DNA of 64,000 nucleotides from Pelistega sp. GTDB taxonomy: Bacteria; Pseudomonadota; Gammaproteobacteria; Burkholderiales; Burkholderiaceae_B. This document shows, in pieces, positions 27,515 to 37,803 of this stretch. Numbering within the stretch: the stretch's first letter is position 1; every line of letters starts with the position of its first letter. The stretch covers positions 31,167 to 95,166 of the forward strand of contig JAUNUI010000010.1 in NCBI GenBank assembly GCA_030538255.1, in the 5' to 3' direction. Under the pieces are notes generated by a model, which had not been told where the DNA came from, did no database searches, and saw only the letters and a list, made by a program, of their open reading frames with translations. Both the position numbers and the translations under genes were made by a program.

Positions 27515-30091
27515 ATGAGATTTGATAAGTTAACCACCAAATTTCAACAAGCTTTAGCCGATGCGCAAAGCCTAGCAGCCCGCAATGACAATCAATATAT
27601 TGAAGCCACCCACGTCTTAGCCGCTATGTTGGAAGATGCGGACTCTGGCGCAGGTAGTTTGTTAGCGCGAGCCGGCGTACAAGTAAATCGTTTGCGTCAA
27701 CGCCTAGATGAGGCGATTACGGCGTTACCGCAAGTCCATGGTGAAGGCGCAGAAATTCAAATTAGTCGCTTCTTAAACCAACTCTTAGTGCGCACTGACA
27801 AAGAAGCAGCGCAACGTGGTGATAATTTTATTGCTAGTGAATTGTTCTTGTTGGTGTTGGCGGATGATAAGGGGCCAGCGGGTGATATGTTGCGTGAATC
27901 AGGCTTACAGAAGAAGGCCTTGGAAGCGGCGATTGAAGCTGTGCGTGGTGGCAGTAATGTGACTGACCAAGAGGGTGAGTCGAACCGTGAAGCCTTGAAG
28001 AAATACACGATTGATTTAACCGAGCGTGCGCGCATGGGTAAATTGGACCCTGTGATTGGCCGTGATGATGAGATTCGCCGTGCTATCCAGATTCTCCAAC
28101 GTCGTACCAAGAACAATCCTGTGTTGATTGGCGAACCAGGCGTGGGTAAGACTGCGATTGTTGAGGGCTTAGCGCAGCGTATTGTGAATAATGAAGTGCC
28201 TGAGTCTTTGCGTGGTAAGAAAGTATTATCACTCGACTTGGCAGCGCTCTTAGCGGGTGCAAAATTCCGCGGTGAGTTTGAAGAACGTCTGAAAGCTGTG
28301 CTTAAAGAATTGTCTCAGGATGAAGGCCAGAATATCGTCTTTATTGATGAGATTCATACCATGGTGGGTGCTGGTAAGGCTGAAGGTGCCATGGATGCTG
28401 GCAATATGTTAAAGCCTGCTTTATCGCGTGGTGAGCTGCATTGTATTGGAGCGACTACCCTAGATGAGTACCGTAAATATATTGAGAAAGACGCCGCTCT
28501 TGAGCGCCGCTTCCAGAAAGTCTTAGTGGGTGAGCCTGACGTTGAATCAACCATTGCCATCTTACGTGGCTTGAAAGAGCGTTATGAAATTCACCACGGT
28601 GTAGACATTACCGACCCTGCGATTGTGGCGGCTGCTGAGTTAAGTAATCGTTATATTACCGATCGCTTTTTACCCGATAAGGCGATTGACTTAATCGACG
28701 AAGCGGCTGCACGTATCCGTATGGAGATTGACTCTGAGCCTGAAGTGATGGACCGCTTAGACCGTCGTATCATTCAATTGAAGATTGAGCGTGAGGCTGT
28801 GCGTAAGGAAACCGATGATGCTTCTAAACGTCGCTTGCAATTGATCGAAGAGGAACTTGAGAAACTGCAACGCGAGTATGATGACTATGCTCAAGTATGG
28901 AAAGCGGAAAAAGCCTCCGTACAAGGGACTCAGTCGATTCGTGAAGAGATTGAACAAGTCCGTGCGCAGATGGCAGAGTTCCAACGCAAGGGCCAATTTG
29001 AACAATTAGCCGAGTTGCAATATGGCAAATTACCACAATTGGAAGAGCGTCTTAAAACTGCGGAGAGTAGCAGCGATAAGGAAACCACCTTATTACGTAC
29101 TGAAGTCGGTGCAGAGGAAATTGCGGAAGTGGTCTCACGTGCAACTGGAATTCCCGTGGCGAAGATGATGCAGGGCGAACGCTCTAAATTACTCGCGATG
29201 GAAGAGCAATTACATAAGCGCGTGGTTGGACAAGATGAGGCTGTGAACTTGGTCGCGGATGCAATTCGTCGCTCACGTGCTGGTCTTTCTGACCCAAGCA
29301 AACCGTATGGCTCGTTCTTATTCTTAGGCCCGACTGGTGTAGGTAAGACCGAACTGACCAAGGCTTTGGCAAACTTCTTATTCGACTCCGACGAGCACTT
29401 GGTGCGTATCGATATGAGTGAGTTTATGGAGAAGCACTCGGTGGCTCGCTTAATTGGTGCGCCTCCAGGCTATGTGGGCTATGAAGAGGGCGGTTATTTA
29501 ACGGAGGCTGTGCGTCGCAAACCGTATAGTGTCATCTTGCTAGATGAAGTTGAAAAAGCCCACCCCGATGTGTTCAACGTCTTGCTACAAGTCTTGGATG
29601 ACGGTCGCTTAACCGACGGTCAAGGTCGTACAGTTGACTTTAGAAATACCGTGATTGTCATGACCTCGAATATTGGTTCACACCAAATTCAAAGCATGGC
29701 GAACGAACCCTATGAGGCGATTAAGGCAGTGGTTTGGGAAGAGTTGAAAGACGCATTCCGTCCAGAGTTCCTTAACCGGATTGATGAAGTTGTGGTCTTC
29801 CATGGCTTAGACAATAAGCATATTGCCAATATTGCTCGCATTCAATTGGCGCGTTTAGAGCAACGCTTAAGCGCACAAGAGATGCACCTTGTTGTAAGTG
29901 AAGAAGCTTTAGAGAAAATTGCTGAGAGCGGATTTGATCCTGTGTTCGGTGCCCGTCCTCTGAAACGAGCAATCCAGCAGATGATTGAAAATCCATTATC
30001 TAAGCGAATTCTTGAAGGTGAATTTGCCGCTGAAGATACGATTCTGGTGGATCGTCAAGGCGATGAGTTAAGCTTTACGAAAAAGGCCTAA
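27515..30091 (+). CDS. clpB: Disaggregase ClpB
   Basis: Hexameric AAA+ chaperone that resolubilises protein aggregates with DnaK. The 858-aa protein is complete: Clp N-domain (1-145), first ATPase with Walker A GEPGVGKT near 205-212, the coiled-coil middle domain (about 410-525) that contacts DnaK, and the second ATPase with GPTGVGKTE near 606-614, ending in the D2 small domain. Substrate-threading loop residues occur in [10 protein letters not shown] and [14 protein letters not shown] precedes the ATG. A sigma-32-like promoter is upstream and a terminator directly follows. Confidence 0.98.
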   Translation: MRFDKLTTKFQQALADAQSLAARNDNQYIEATHVLAAMLEDADSGAGSLLARAGVQVNRLRQRLDEAITALPQVHGEGAEIQISRFLNQLLVRTDKEAAQRGDNFIASELFLLVLADDKGPAGDMLRESGLQKKALEAAIEAVRGGSNVTDQEGESNREALKKYTIDLTERARMGKLDPVIGRDDEIRRAIQILQRRTKNNPVLIGEPGVGKTAIVEGLAQRIVNNEVPESLRGKKVLSLDLAALLAGAKFRGEFEERLKAVLKELSQDEGQNIVFIDEIHTMVGAGKAEGAMDAGNMLKPALSRGELHCIGATTLDEYRKYIEKDAALERRFQKVLVGEPDVESTIAILRGLKERYEIHHGVDITDPAIVAAAELSNRYITDRFLPDKAIDLIDEAAARIRMEIDSEPEVMDRLDRRIIQLKIEREAVRKETDDASKRRLQLIEEELEKLQREYDDYAQVWKAEKASVQGTQSIREEIEQVRAQMAEFQRKGQFEQLAELQYGKLPQLEERLKTAESSSDKETTLLRTEVGAEEIAEVVSRATGIPVAKMMQGERSKLLAMEEQLHKRVVGQDEAVNLVADAIRRSRAGLSDPSKPYGSFLFLGPTGVGKTELTKALANFLFDSDEHLVRIDMSEFMEKHSVARLIGAPPGYVGYEEGGYLTEAVRRKPYSVILLDEVEKAHPDVFNVLLQVLDDGRLTDGQGRTVDFRNTVIVMTSNIGSHQIQSMANEPYEAIKAVVWEELKDAFRPEFLNRIDEVVVFHGLDNKHIANIARIQLARLEQRLSAQEMHLVVSEEALEKIAESGFDPVFGARPLKRAIQQMIENPLSKRILEGEFAAEDTILVDRQGDELSFTKKA

Positions 30092-30138
30092 TGAGCGCTT
30101 TGTTAAGACCCAAACGTAGTTGATAACTTATAGATAAC

Positions 30139-30180
30139 TAGACCTGACCTTGAGAGATATTCAGGGCAGGTCTTTTTTAT
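30139..30180 (+). terminator. Terminator of clpB
   Basis: AGACCTG (30140-30146) pairs with CAGGTCT (30167-30173), extended by a short imperfect inner stem, followed by TTTTTTAT. Confidence 0.85.
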
Positions 30181-30431
30181 AACAGGTTTTTTTATAAGGG
30201 GTCTTTTTTCTAAGTTTTTATAACTCAGGTCTTGTTTGCAGAGCTAGTGATCTTTTATTCAAGATTTCTCTTTTTTCAAATAAAGTTCTTGTAAATCTTA
30301 AGGCGTTGCATGTAGATCTTGAGAGGCGTATTCTCTTGACTTATTCTGTGACCCTTTCTCCTTAATTGCTTAGGCAAACTTTTAGTCTATAATAAGCACT
30401 TAATTTAAGTCCAAACCCTAAAGGAAAGCGC
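30181..30431 (+). promoter_or_regulatory. Intergenic region with ubiK promoter
   Basis: TTGCTT (30366-30371) and a perfect TATAAT (30388-30393) are spaced 16 bp apart, 38 bp upstream of the ubiK start. The remainder is T-rich without other recognised features. Confidence 0.55.
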
Positions 30432-30671
30432 ATGATTAATCCCAGTCAATTTTTTGAAGAATTCTCTAAGAACGTTCAGGACTTAATTGCTAAAAGTCCA
30501 GCAGCGGATATTGAGAAGAACGTTAAGTCATTTATGGCGCAAGGTTTTGCGAAGATGGATCTGGTAACACGCGAAGAGTTTGATATCCAACGTGAATTAG
30601 TTGATAGCCTACGTCAACGTGTTGAGCAGCTTGAAGCGAGCATCGCTGCACTTGAGCAGAACGACAAATAA
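30432..30671 (+). CDS. ubiK: Ubiquinone biosynthesis accessory factor UbiK (YqiC/BMFP)
   Basis: 79-aa protein of the BMFP/YqiC family, which helps assemble the Ubi biosynthetic complex. N-terminal amphipathic part (1-40, FFEEFSKNVQDLI), then the conserved FAKMDLVTREEFDIQRELV segment near 39-57 and a C-terminal coiled coil (LRQRVEQLEASIAALEQ). AAAGGAAAG precedes the ATG. Confidence 0.93.
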   Translation: MINPSQFFEEFSKNVQDLIAKSPAADIEKNVKSFMAQGFAKMDLVTREEFDIQRELVDSLRQRVEQLEASIAALEQNDK

Positions 30672-31091
30672 ACGTATCGCCATCATGCACGCTATGCGGA
30701 CAAGATGTGTGCACCATACATGTTAATAACAGGAATATGTGCACAAGGCGCAAAGCTTACATAGCAACATCGTGTGTGTACAAGAGGAATAAGCCTAATA
30801 TAGCAACCGTGTGTAATGAATTAGCGGAATAAGCCTTAGCTACCGAGAGTACGTATATCGACGAGCTGAGTACGCCTTGCATAGCAAGAGCATGTATGTA
30901 TTCCTGACGTAGAGCCCCCAGAGCCTCAATATAGTAATCATGTGGCTGGGGGTTTTATTTTGCTTTCTACAAAATGTCCGATTTATATCATTGAAGCAAG
31001 TAAAATAACCTGTATAGAAAACTGATGATGTGCGACTATACTTGTCTAATAAGCAGATTTGTCTTCATTATTGAAGAAATAAGGGGGCATT
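30672..31091. repeat. Intergenic region with degenerate repeats and a terminator
   Basis: The word ATAGCAA recurs at 30761, 30800 and 30881 within imperfect repeats of about 39 bp (shared GTGTGT and GGAATAAGCCT words). A terminator follows at 30912-30958. The last 130 bp before the efflux operon are AT-rich and presumably contain its promoter, which I cannot pin down. Confidence 0.55.
30912..30958 (+). terminator. Terminator downstream of ubiK
   Basis: AGCCCCCAGAGCC pairs with GGCTGGGGG (one two-base bulge), followed by TTTTATTTT. A strong stem isolating ubiK from the export operon. Confidence 0.8.
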
Positions 31092-32513
31092 ATGCCAGTT
31101 CAACAGCCTCGGCTGAATCGTATCTTTTCACTTCCATCAAGCGTGCTGTTTGCAGTGATGCTAAGTGCATGCCAGACTCCTACGCCTTATCAAACTGCCG
31201 ATGTTGCTTTGCCTGCAGAGTATCCCACCCAAACTCAGGAGCCCAGAGCGGTCTTAGCGTGGCAGGATTATGTGAATGACCCAAGTTTAGTGCAATTGGT
31301 GAATTTAGCCTTAAATCATAATCATGACTTGCAAATTGCCAGTCTACGGATTGCTGAAGCGCAGGCCGCTTATGGTATCCAACGCGCAGACTTATTGCCG
31401 ACATTAAGCGGTAGCGTGGGTTTTGAACGAACACGTAGTCCCGCCGATTTATCGCCTAGTGGTCAAGCCATAATTGCCGAAAACTATTCCGTTGGTATAG
31501 GCTTGAATCAATGGGAATTGGATTTCTGGGGGCGTGTGCGCAGCTTGAATGAAGCGGCTTTGCAGCAGTTTTTTGCGACCCAGTGGAACCAACAAGCGGT
31601 ACGCAATAGTATTATTCAGCAGACAGCACAAACCTATCTTCAATTGTCTGAACTTGAGAAGCGGATTTTCTTTGCGCAGCGCTCAGTGCAGAATTACCAA
31701 AACTCGGTACGTATTTTTAAGCGACGTTACGAGGTTGGTGCGAGCTCCAAAGTTGAATATGTGCAGGCACAAACTTTATTAACGAATGGCCAAACCTTGG
31801 TCTCGCAATTACAGAGTGTGAAGGAACAAACAGCGAATTTCTTGGTGCAATTAGTTGGGCAACCAGTACAAGTCCCTCAGCCCCAGTTAGATGCGATTGT
31901 ATTTAAGACCGCCGTCTTACAGACTGGTTTGCCTTCAGAGTTATTATTGAATCGTCCTGATATCCGTGCCGCTGAAGCACAGCTGCAATCAAAGCACGCG
32001 AATATTCATGCTGCACGGGCGGCTTTTTTCCCGCGTATTGCTTTAACGAGCAACCTTGGTACAGTGAGTGCAGACCTAGATGGTTTGTTCCACTCAGGTA
32101 GTGGCATGTGGTCATTCACGCCAAGTATCAGTATTCCCATTTTTACGGCAGGTCGCCTGCGCAACAATCTTGTTTTAGCCGAAGTGCGTCGAGATATTGC
32201 CGTGCAAGAGTATGAGAAGGTGGTGCAGAATGCTTTTCGTGAAGTATCTGATGGCTTAGTCCAAGTGAAGCGCCTAGGTGAACAACTGCGTTTGCAGAGT
32301 ACGGGTTTAGAAGCTTTCCGTGAAGCGGCACGTCTAGCCCAATTGCGTTACGATAGTGGGGCGGTAGGTTATTTAGATGTCTTAGATGCTCAGCGCAGTC
32401 TGTTAAGTGCTGAGCAACAATGGATTCAAACTCAGAGTGCCTTATTGAAGGCCTATGTTGATCTGTATATTGCGCTTGGTGGTGATAGTCATCAGACTCA
32501 GCTCGCGCAGTAA
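31092..32513 (+). CDS. Outer-membrane efflux lipoprotein (NodT/OprM-type)
   Basis: 473-aa outer-membrane factor. The signal peptide ends in the lipobox LSAC with Cys27 as lipidation site. Two OEP repeats follow, each with long periplasmic helices (for example VNLALNHNHDLQIASLRIAEAQAAYGIQ and the RPDIRAAEAQLQ block near 290). It should form the trimeric exit channel for the HlyD/RbbA/YhhJ inner-membrane transporter encoded directly downstream (33 bp). Confidence 0.93.
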   Translation: MPVQQPRLNRIFSLPSSVLFAVMLSACQTPTPYQTADVALPAEYPTQTQEPRAVLAWQDYVNDPSLVQLVNLALNHNHDLQIASLRIAEAQAAYGIQRADLLPTLSGSVGFERTRSPADLSPSGQAIIAENYSVGIGLNQWELDFWGRVRSLNEAALQQFFATQWNQQAVRNSIIQQTAQTYLQLSELEKRIFFAQRSVQNYQNSVRIFKRRYEVGASSKVEYVQAQTLLTNGQTLVSQLQSVKEQTANFLVQLVGQPVQVPQPQLDAIVFKTAVLQTGLPSELLLNRPDIRAAEAQLQSKHANIHAARAAFFPRIALTSNLGTVSADLDGLFHSGSGMWSFTPSISIPIFTAGRLRNNLVLAEVRRDIAVQEYEKVVQNAFREVSDGLVQVKRLGEQLRLQSTGLEAFREAARLAQLRYDSGAVGYLDVLDAQRSLLSAEQQWIQTQSALLKAYVDLYIALGGDSHQTQLAQ

Positions 32514-32546
32514 ACACGCAAATAATAAATTTAAACCTAAATAAGT

Positions 32547-33605
32547 ATGAATATTAAGAAAATATCTTTTATTGGCATTATTGTGATTATTGGGATGTTG
32601 GCCTATCTGTCTTGGCAGAAGATGCAAGTCCCCGATATGGAAGGTATCGTAAGTGGTAATGGACGAATTGAGGCTACGGAAATTAATATTGCCACGCGTA
32701 TACCTGGCGAGTTACAAGAGCTGTATGTCCAAGAGGGTGAGTTTGTTGAACCCGGGCAGCGCCTAGCGAGTATTAAGACAGCAAGCCTAGAAGCGCAGTT
32801 ACGTGAGGTCCAAGCGCAGAAGCGCCAAGCGGAGAGTACCGTAGCGAATGCGAATGCCATGGTGGCCATGCGCGAAAGTGAGAAGGCAGCGGCTGAGGCG
32901 GTGGTTGAACAGCGTCGTACTGAATTGATCGCGGCACGAAATCGTCTGTCTCGTACTGAGGTTCTGGCGAAAGAGGGTGCCGCTTCACGCCAGCAGCTCG
33001 ATGATGAGCGAGCTGATGTGAAACGTGTGCAAGCCGTACTCAGTGCTTCACGTGCTCAAGTCAATAGCGCCGAGAGTGCGATTTTGGCGGCGCAAAGCCA
33101 AGCCTTGAGTGCACAATCACAAGTCGAAGCGATTGAGGCGACGATCGAGCGCGTGACCGTGGATATTGATGATGCGGTGCTTGTCTCACCCTTGAGAGCG
33201 CGCGTGCAGTTTCGTGTGGCCGAAGTAGGTGAGATGGTACCTGCGGGTGGTCGCGTGATGAATCTAATCGATTTATCCGATGTCTATATGACCTTTTTTA
33301 TTCCCGAAACTGTCGCTGGTCGTATTGCCTTGGGGACTGAGGTACGGATTGTTCTGGATGCGGCGAAAGATGTCGTGGTGCCAGCGACTGTCTCATTCGT
33401 GGCGGACAAAGCGCAGTTCACCCCTAAGACGGTGGAGACCGAAGTGGAACGTCAGAAGCTGATGTTCCGCGTTAAAGCCAAAGTTGCGCCAGAATTACTG
33501 AATAAATATATTGAACAAGTCAAGACGGGTCTACCAGGCATGGCCTATATTAAGATTGATGAGCAGAAAGCTTGGCCGCCTTTTTTAGAGAATATCGTTA
33601 AGTGA
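32547..33605 (+). CDS. HlyD-family periplasmic adaptor (YhiI-like)
   Basis: 352-aa membrane fusion protein: a single N-terminal membrane anchor (about 5-24), a biotinyl-lipoyl half near 45-80 ([21 protein letters not shown]), a long Ala/Gln/Glu-rich coiled-coil hairpin (about 85-205), then the second lipoyl half and beta-barrel. It couples the ABC transporter to the outer-membrane channel. Its stop overlaps the start of the ABC gene. The arrangement equals E. coli yhiI-rbbA-yhhJ plus an added channel gene. Confidence 0.93.
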   Translation: MNIKKISFIGIIVIIGMLAYLSWQKMQVPDMEGIVSGNGRIEATEINIATRIPGELQELYVQEGEFVEPGQRLASIKTASLEAQLREVQAQKRQAESTVANANAMVAMRESEKAAAEAVVEQRRTELIAARNRLSRTEVLAKEGAASRQQLDDERADVKRVQAVLSASRAQVNSAESAILAAQSQALSAQSQVEAIEATIERVTVDIDDAVLVSPLRARVQFRVAEVGEMVPAGGRVMNLIDLSDVYMTFFIPETVAGRIALGTEVRIVLDAAKDVVVPATVSFVADKAQFTPKTVETEVERQKLMFRVKAKVAPELLNKYIEQVKTGLPGMAYIKIDEQKAWPPFLENIVK

Positions 33606-36550
33606 TGCAGCCAAGGACTTCCACGCCTACCACGCCTGCCACGCCGACTGCTTTAGTGGCCAGAGTCGAGGGTGTCAGCCACTCTTACGGTAAGGTTCAG
33701 GCTTTAGACAATATCTCTTTAGACTTGCCAGCCTCGTGCATGATTGGTTTGATTGGCCCCGATGGAGTCGGTAAATCGACTTTGCTAGGACTCTTAGCGG
33801 GCGCCAAAATTATTCAAGAAGGGCAGGTGCATGTCTTGAGTGGTGATATGCGTGATAAACGTCACCGCGACAAAGTCTGCCCCTTGATTGCCTATATGCC
33901 CCAAGGCTTAGGTAAAAATCTGTATAAAACCTTATCAGTAGAAGAGAATCTGCAATTTATTGGGCGCTTATTTGGTCATGATGCACAAGAGCGGCGTAAG
34001 CGCATTGATGATCTCACCAAGAGTACGGGTCTATATGATTTCTTAGATCGACCAGCAGGGAAATTATCGGGCGGCATGAAACAGAAACTGAGTTTGTGTT
34101 GTGCCTTAATCCATGATCCTGACTTCTTAATTCTGGATGAGCCGACGACTGGAGTTGACCCCTTGGCACGTTCGCAATTCTGGGACCTGATTAATCGCAT
34201 TAGAGCGGTACGTCCACAGATGAGTGTGATTGTGGCTACCGCTTATATGGATGAGGCGCAAGGTTTTGACTGGCTGGCCATGATGGACGACGGTAAGGTC
34301 TTGAAGACGGGTACGCCTCAAGAATTATTAAGCCTGACACAGAAAGATAATCTGGAGGACGCCTTTATTGCCTTGCTTCCTGAAGAGAAGAAACAAGGCT
34401 ATGAGCCCGTTGTGATCCCCCCCTTGCCAGCATCAAGTGAAGCAGGCCATGCCTTAGAAGCGCAAAACTTAACCGTACGATTCGGTGATTTTACCGCTGT
34501 GAATAAGGTGAATTTTCAAATCAAGCGCGGCGAGATTTTTGGCTTTCTCGGCTCGAATGGTTGCGGCAAATCAACCACGATGAAAGTCTTAACGGGGCTC
34601 TTAGAGGCCAGCGAAGGCCAGGCTTGGTTATTTGGCCAGCCCGTAGATAGTCGCGACTTGAGTACACGTCACCGTGTCGGCTATATGTCGCAGGCCTTCT
34701 CGCTCTACAGTGAGTTGACGATTACGCAGAACTTGGTGATGCACGCTAAGTTATTTCACGTGCCTAAGGAGCAAATTCCTGAGCGCGTACAAGCCATGTT
34801 AGATCGCTTTGATCTGCAGGAGGTGAAGGATAGCTTACCTGATGCCGTCCCCTTAGGGATTCGCCAGCGTCTATCACTGGCGGTAGCACTCGTGCATAAC
34901 CCTGAAATTCTTATTTTAGATGAACCAACCTCAGGTGTGGACCCCATTGCTCGCGATAATTTCTGGCGTTACTTAGTGCATCTATCACGTGACGAAGGGG
35001 TTACTATCTTTATCTCGACGCATTTTATGAATGAGGCGATGCGTTGCGATCGTATGTCCATGATGCATGCAGGGCAAGTCTTAGACAGTGCGGCACCAGC
35101 TGAACTGATTAAAAAACGTGGCACGAAAACCCTGGAAGAAGCCTTTATCGCCTATCTGATTGATGCGGGGGCGGGGACTGAACAAGCACCTAGTGCCGAT
35201 AGTAGCCAAGTAGAAGGTGCTAGTTTAGTGCAAGATAATATGCAAGTGGAAGGAGTGATTGCTGGAGGGGATAATCAAGTAAAAGCTACTGTGCAAAACT
35301 CAAGCGGAGCAGAAAACTCGCAGGCAAGTGCAAATCAAGTGAAGCAGGTGGGTATAGCAAGGGCTGAGAGTGAGCACAGTATAGAACAGTCAATGGCGCA
35401 GGCCTATACCCAGCATAGGCGTACAAACTTTAGCTTGCGCCGCCTTTTAAGTTTCTCTTGGCGTGAAGCTTTAGAATTAGCGCGCGATCCGATTCGTGCC
35501 ACCATGGCTTTATTGGGTTCAATTATCTTGATGTTGGTGATGGGCTATGGCATTACCATGGATGTGGAGGATCTGAGTTTTGCTATCTTAGACCGAGATC
35601 AAACGACTACAAGCATGAACTATGGTTTAAGTCTATCCGGCTCACGTTACTTTCTAGAGAAGGAGCCGATCACCAGTTATGATGATATTGATAAGCGCAT
35701 GCGTAATGGTGATATTAGTCTAGCGATTGAAATCCCACCGAATTTTGCGCGAGATATTGCGCGCGGCGAGAATGTGAAAATTGGTGCTTGGGTGGATGGT
35801 GCTATGCCCTCTAGAGCTGAAACCGTCTTAGGCTATGTGCAAGGTATTCACTCACATTGGCTGATGCAAAGAGCCAGTGAGCAAGGAGTTCATTTAGCGC
35901 AGAATCAGGTGAGTGTAGAAACTCGCTTTCGCTATAACCCTGATGTTCGCAGCTTACCTGCCATGGGGCCCGCGGTAATGCCCTTATTGCTCTTGATGAT
36001 TCCAGCCATGCTCTGCGCGCTTTCTGTAGTGCGTGAGAAGGAATTGGGCTCAATTGTGAATCTGTACGTCACCCCAGTGACACGGGCTGAGTTCTTATTA
36101 GGTAAGCAATTACCGTATATTATTTTGGCGATGGCGAATTATTTACTCATGGTCTTATTGATTGTGGTCTTATTTGATGTGCCGATGAAGGGCAGTTTCT
36201 TTACCTTAAGTTTGGCCGCCTTGTTATATGTTATCTGTTCAACTGGTTTAGGACTCTTATTCTCATCAATGACCAAGAGCCAGATTGCTTCGATCTTCCT
36301 GACCATGATTGGTACCATGTTACCCGCCACTCAGTTCGCCGGCTTGACGAATCCTGTGAGTACTCTAGCAGGTTTTGGTCGCTGGTTTGGTGAGGTATAT
36401 CCTGCTACCCATATGATAAGCGTAAGCCGCGGTGTCTTTAATAAGGCTTTGGAGTTACAGGACTTAAGCGCTTCAATCTGGTCCTTGGCCTGGGCCATCC
36501 CTGTGATTATCATTGTGGCGATTCTTGCCCAGAAGAAGCAGGAGCGCTAA
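33602..36550 (+). CDS. rbbA: RbbA-like tandem ATPase/ABC-2 permease fusion
   Basis: 982-aa protein with two ABC ATPase domains fused to an ABC-2-type permease. Domain 1 has Walker [10 protein letters not shown] (52-60), signature LSGGMKQK and Walker [13 protein letters not shown] (about 176-187). Domain 2 has Walker [10 protein letters not shown] near 318 and Walker [13 protein letters not shown] near 437, but its signature is degenerate ([10 protein letters not shown]), as in RbbA. A Gln/Ser/Ala-rich linker of about 85 residues (520-605) precedes the permease, which has a large extracytoplasmic loop. E. coli RbbA was described as ribosome-associated; the operon here instead argues for export. 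GTG 33602 or ATG 33605 may be the start. Confidence 0.9.
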   Translation: MMQPRTSTPTTPATPTALVARVEGVSHSYGKVQALDNISLDLPASCMIGLIGPDGVGKSTLLGLLAGAKIIQEGQVHVLSGDMRDKRHRDKVCPLIAYMPQGLGKNLYKTLSVEENLQFIGRLFGHDAQERRKRIDDLTKSTGLYDFLDRPAGKLSGGMKQKLSLCCALIHDPDFLILDEPTTGVDPLARSQFWDLINRIRAVRPQMSVIVATAYMDEAQGFDWLAMMDDGKVLKTGTPQELLSLTQKDNLEDAFIALLPEEKKQGYEPVVIPPLPASSEAGHALEAQNLTVRFGDFTAVNKVNFQIKRGEIFGFLGSNGCGKSTTMKVLTGLLEASEGQAWLFGQPVDSRDLSTRHRVGYMSQAFSLYSELTITQNLVMHAKLFHVPKEQIPERVQAMLDRFDLQEVKDSLPDAVPLGIRQRLSLAVALVHNPEILILDEPTSGVDPIARDNFWRYLVHLSRDEGVTIFISTHFMNEAMRCDRMSMMHAGQVLDSAAPAELIKKRGTKTLEEAFIAYLIDAGAGTEQAPSADSSQVEGASLVQDNMQVEGVIAGGDNQVKATVQNSSGAENSQASANQVKQVGIARAESEHSIEQSMAQAYTQHRRTNFSLRRLLSFSWREALELARDPIRATMALLGSIILMLVMGYGITMDVEDLSFAILDRDQTTTSMNYGLSLSGSRYFLEKEPITSYDDIDKRMRNGDISLAIEIPPNFARDIARGENVKIGAWVDGAMPSRAETVLGYVQGIHSHWLMQRASEQGVHLAQNQVSVETRFRYNPDVRSLPAMGPAVMPLLLLMIPAMLCALSVVREKELGSIVNLYVTPVTRAEFLLGKQLPYIILAMANYLLMVLLIVVLFDVPMKGSFFTLSLAALLYVICSTGLGLLFSSMTKSQIASIFLTMIGTMLPATQFAGLTNPVSTLAGFGRWFGEVYPATHMISVSRGVFNKALELQDLSASIWSLAWAIPVIIIVAILAQKKQER

Positions 36551-36551
36551 G

Positions 36552-37679
36552 ATGTGGTCGAAAAAACTTAAAAACATTTATCAATTAGGCACTAAGGAAC
36601 TATGGAGTTTATGGCGTGACCCCATCATGCTGATCTTAATTCTCTATACCTTTACCTTCTCCGTCTATGTGTCTTCAACCGCTATTCCAGAAAGTTTAAA
36701 TCTGGCACCAATTGCGATTGTGGATGAGGACCAGTCCAGTCTATCTAGACAGATTTCAGGGGCGTTTATCGAGCCATACTTCTTGACTCAAACCACGGAA
36801 TTGTCGGTGATGGATGAGGGTATGGATGCGGGCAACTTCACCTTCGCTCTTGTGATTCCTGTCGGCTTTCAAGAAGATGTCTTGGCAGGTAATGCTGCAT
36901 CAATTCAGCTCAACGTGGATGCAACGCGCATGAGCCAGGCCATGAGTGGTAGCGGTTATATTCAACAGATCGTGATGGCCGAAGTGAATCAATATTTAGA
37001 GCGCCAACGTAAAGAGACGGTGTTGCCCATTGAGTTAGAGCTACGCACACGCTTTAATCCAACCCGTAATACGGTATGGTTTGGCAGCATTATGCAAGTG
37101 ATTAATAATATTACGATGCTCTCGATTATTCTGACGGGGGCGGCATTGATTCGTGAGAAAGAACATGGCACGATTGAGCATCTCTTGGTCATGCCAGTGA
37201 CCGTCTTTGAAATTATGATGGCTAAAGTATGGTCAATGAGCTTGGTGGTCATGTGTGCCTCTTTCCTGTCGATTAAGCTGGTAGTGGAGACTTTACTGAA
37301 CGTGCCGATTGAGGGCAGTTTGCTCTTGTTTTTTATGGGGACTTTGCTATCCTTATTTGCCATGACCTCATTAGGTATTTATCTGGCCACGGTCTCTAAA
37401 TCCATGCCACAGTTTGGTCTTTTAATGATGCTCGTGATGATGCCCCTGCAGATGTTGTCAGGGGGTTCAACTCCGCGCGAAAGTATGCCAGAATTAGTCC
37501 AACACGTGATGATGATTGCGCCCACCACGCACTTTGTTGAGTTGGCGCAAGCTATCCTATACCGGGCGGCAGGGCTTGATGTAGTGTGGCAACCCTTTTT
37601 ATTCTTAGCGTTAATCGGCGCCTTATTTTTCTTTATTTCATTGCGCCATTTTGGTAAAACAATTCATACGATGACGTAG
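36552..37679 (+). CDS. yhhJ: ABC-2-type permease (YhhJ-like)
   Basis: 375-aa membrane protein: one N-terminal span (about 22-42), a large periplasmic loop (about 45-185), then five to six C-terminal spans with the ABC-2 signature LIREKEHGTIEHLLVMPVT near 208-226. It begins 1 bp after rbbA, so I use ATG 36552 rather than a longer overlapping frame. It probably pairs with the RbbA permease half. Its last codons lie in the first unit of a roughly 56-bp tandem repeat. Confidence 0.93.
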   Translation: MWSKKLKNIYQLGTKELWSLWRDPIMLILILYTFTFSVYVSSTAIPESLNLAPIAIVDEDQSSLSRQISGAFIEPYFLTQTTELSVMDEGMDAGNFTFALVIPVGFQEDVLAGNAASIQLNVDATRMSQAMSGSGYIQQIVMAEVNQYLERQRKETVLPIELELRTRFNPTRNTVWFGSIMQVINNITMLSIILTGAALIREKEHGTIEHLLVMPVTVFEIMMAKVWSMSLVVMCASFLSIKLVVETLLNVPIEGSLLLFFMGTLLSLFAMTSLGIYLATVSKSMPQFGLLMMLVMMPLQMLSGGSTPRESMPELVQHVMMIAPTTHFVELAQAILYRAAGLDVVWQPFLFLALIGALFFFISLRHFGKTIHTMT

Positions 37680-37795
37680 CTAAGAATTATTTTTATCTGC
37701 GTCATTTTGATAGTTCAATTTATACGATGACATAACTGAGAATCCTTTTTCATAACGTCATTGGCTTACATAATTCATACGAAGACGTTGGTGGA
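37661..37795. repeat. Three-copy tandem repeat, period 55-56 bp, from the yhhJ 3' end
   Basis: AATTCATACGATGACGTAGC at 37661 includes the yhhJ stop. AATTTATACGATGACATAAC at 37717 and AATTCATACGAAGACG at 37772 are later copies. The units have decayed but keep shared TTTTTAT/TTTTTCAT and GTCATT words. Confidence 0.8.
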
Positions 37796-37803
37796 GACGA
37801 ACC

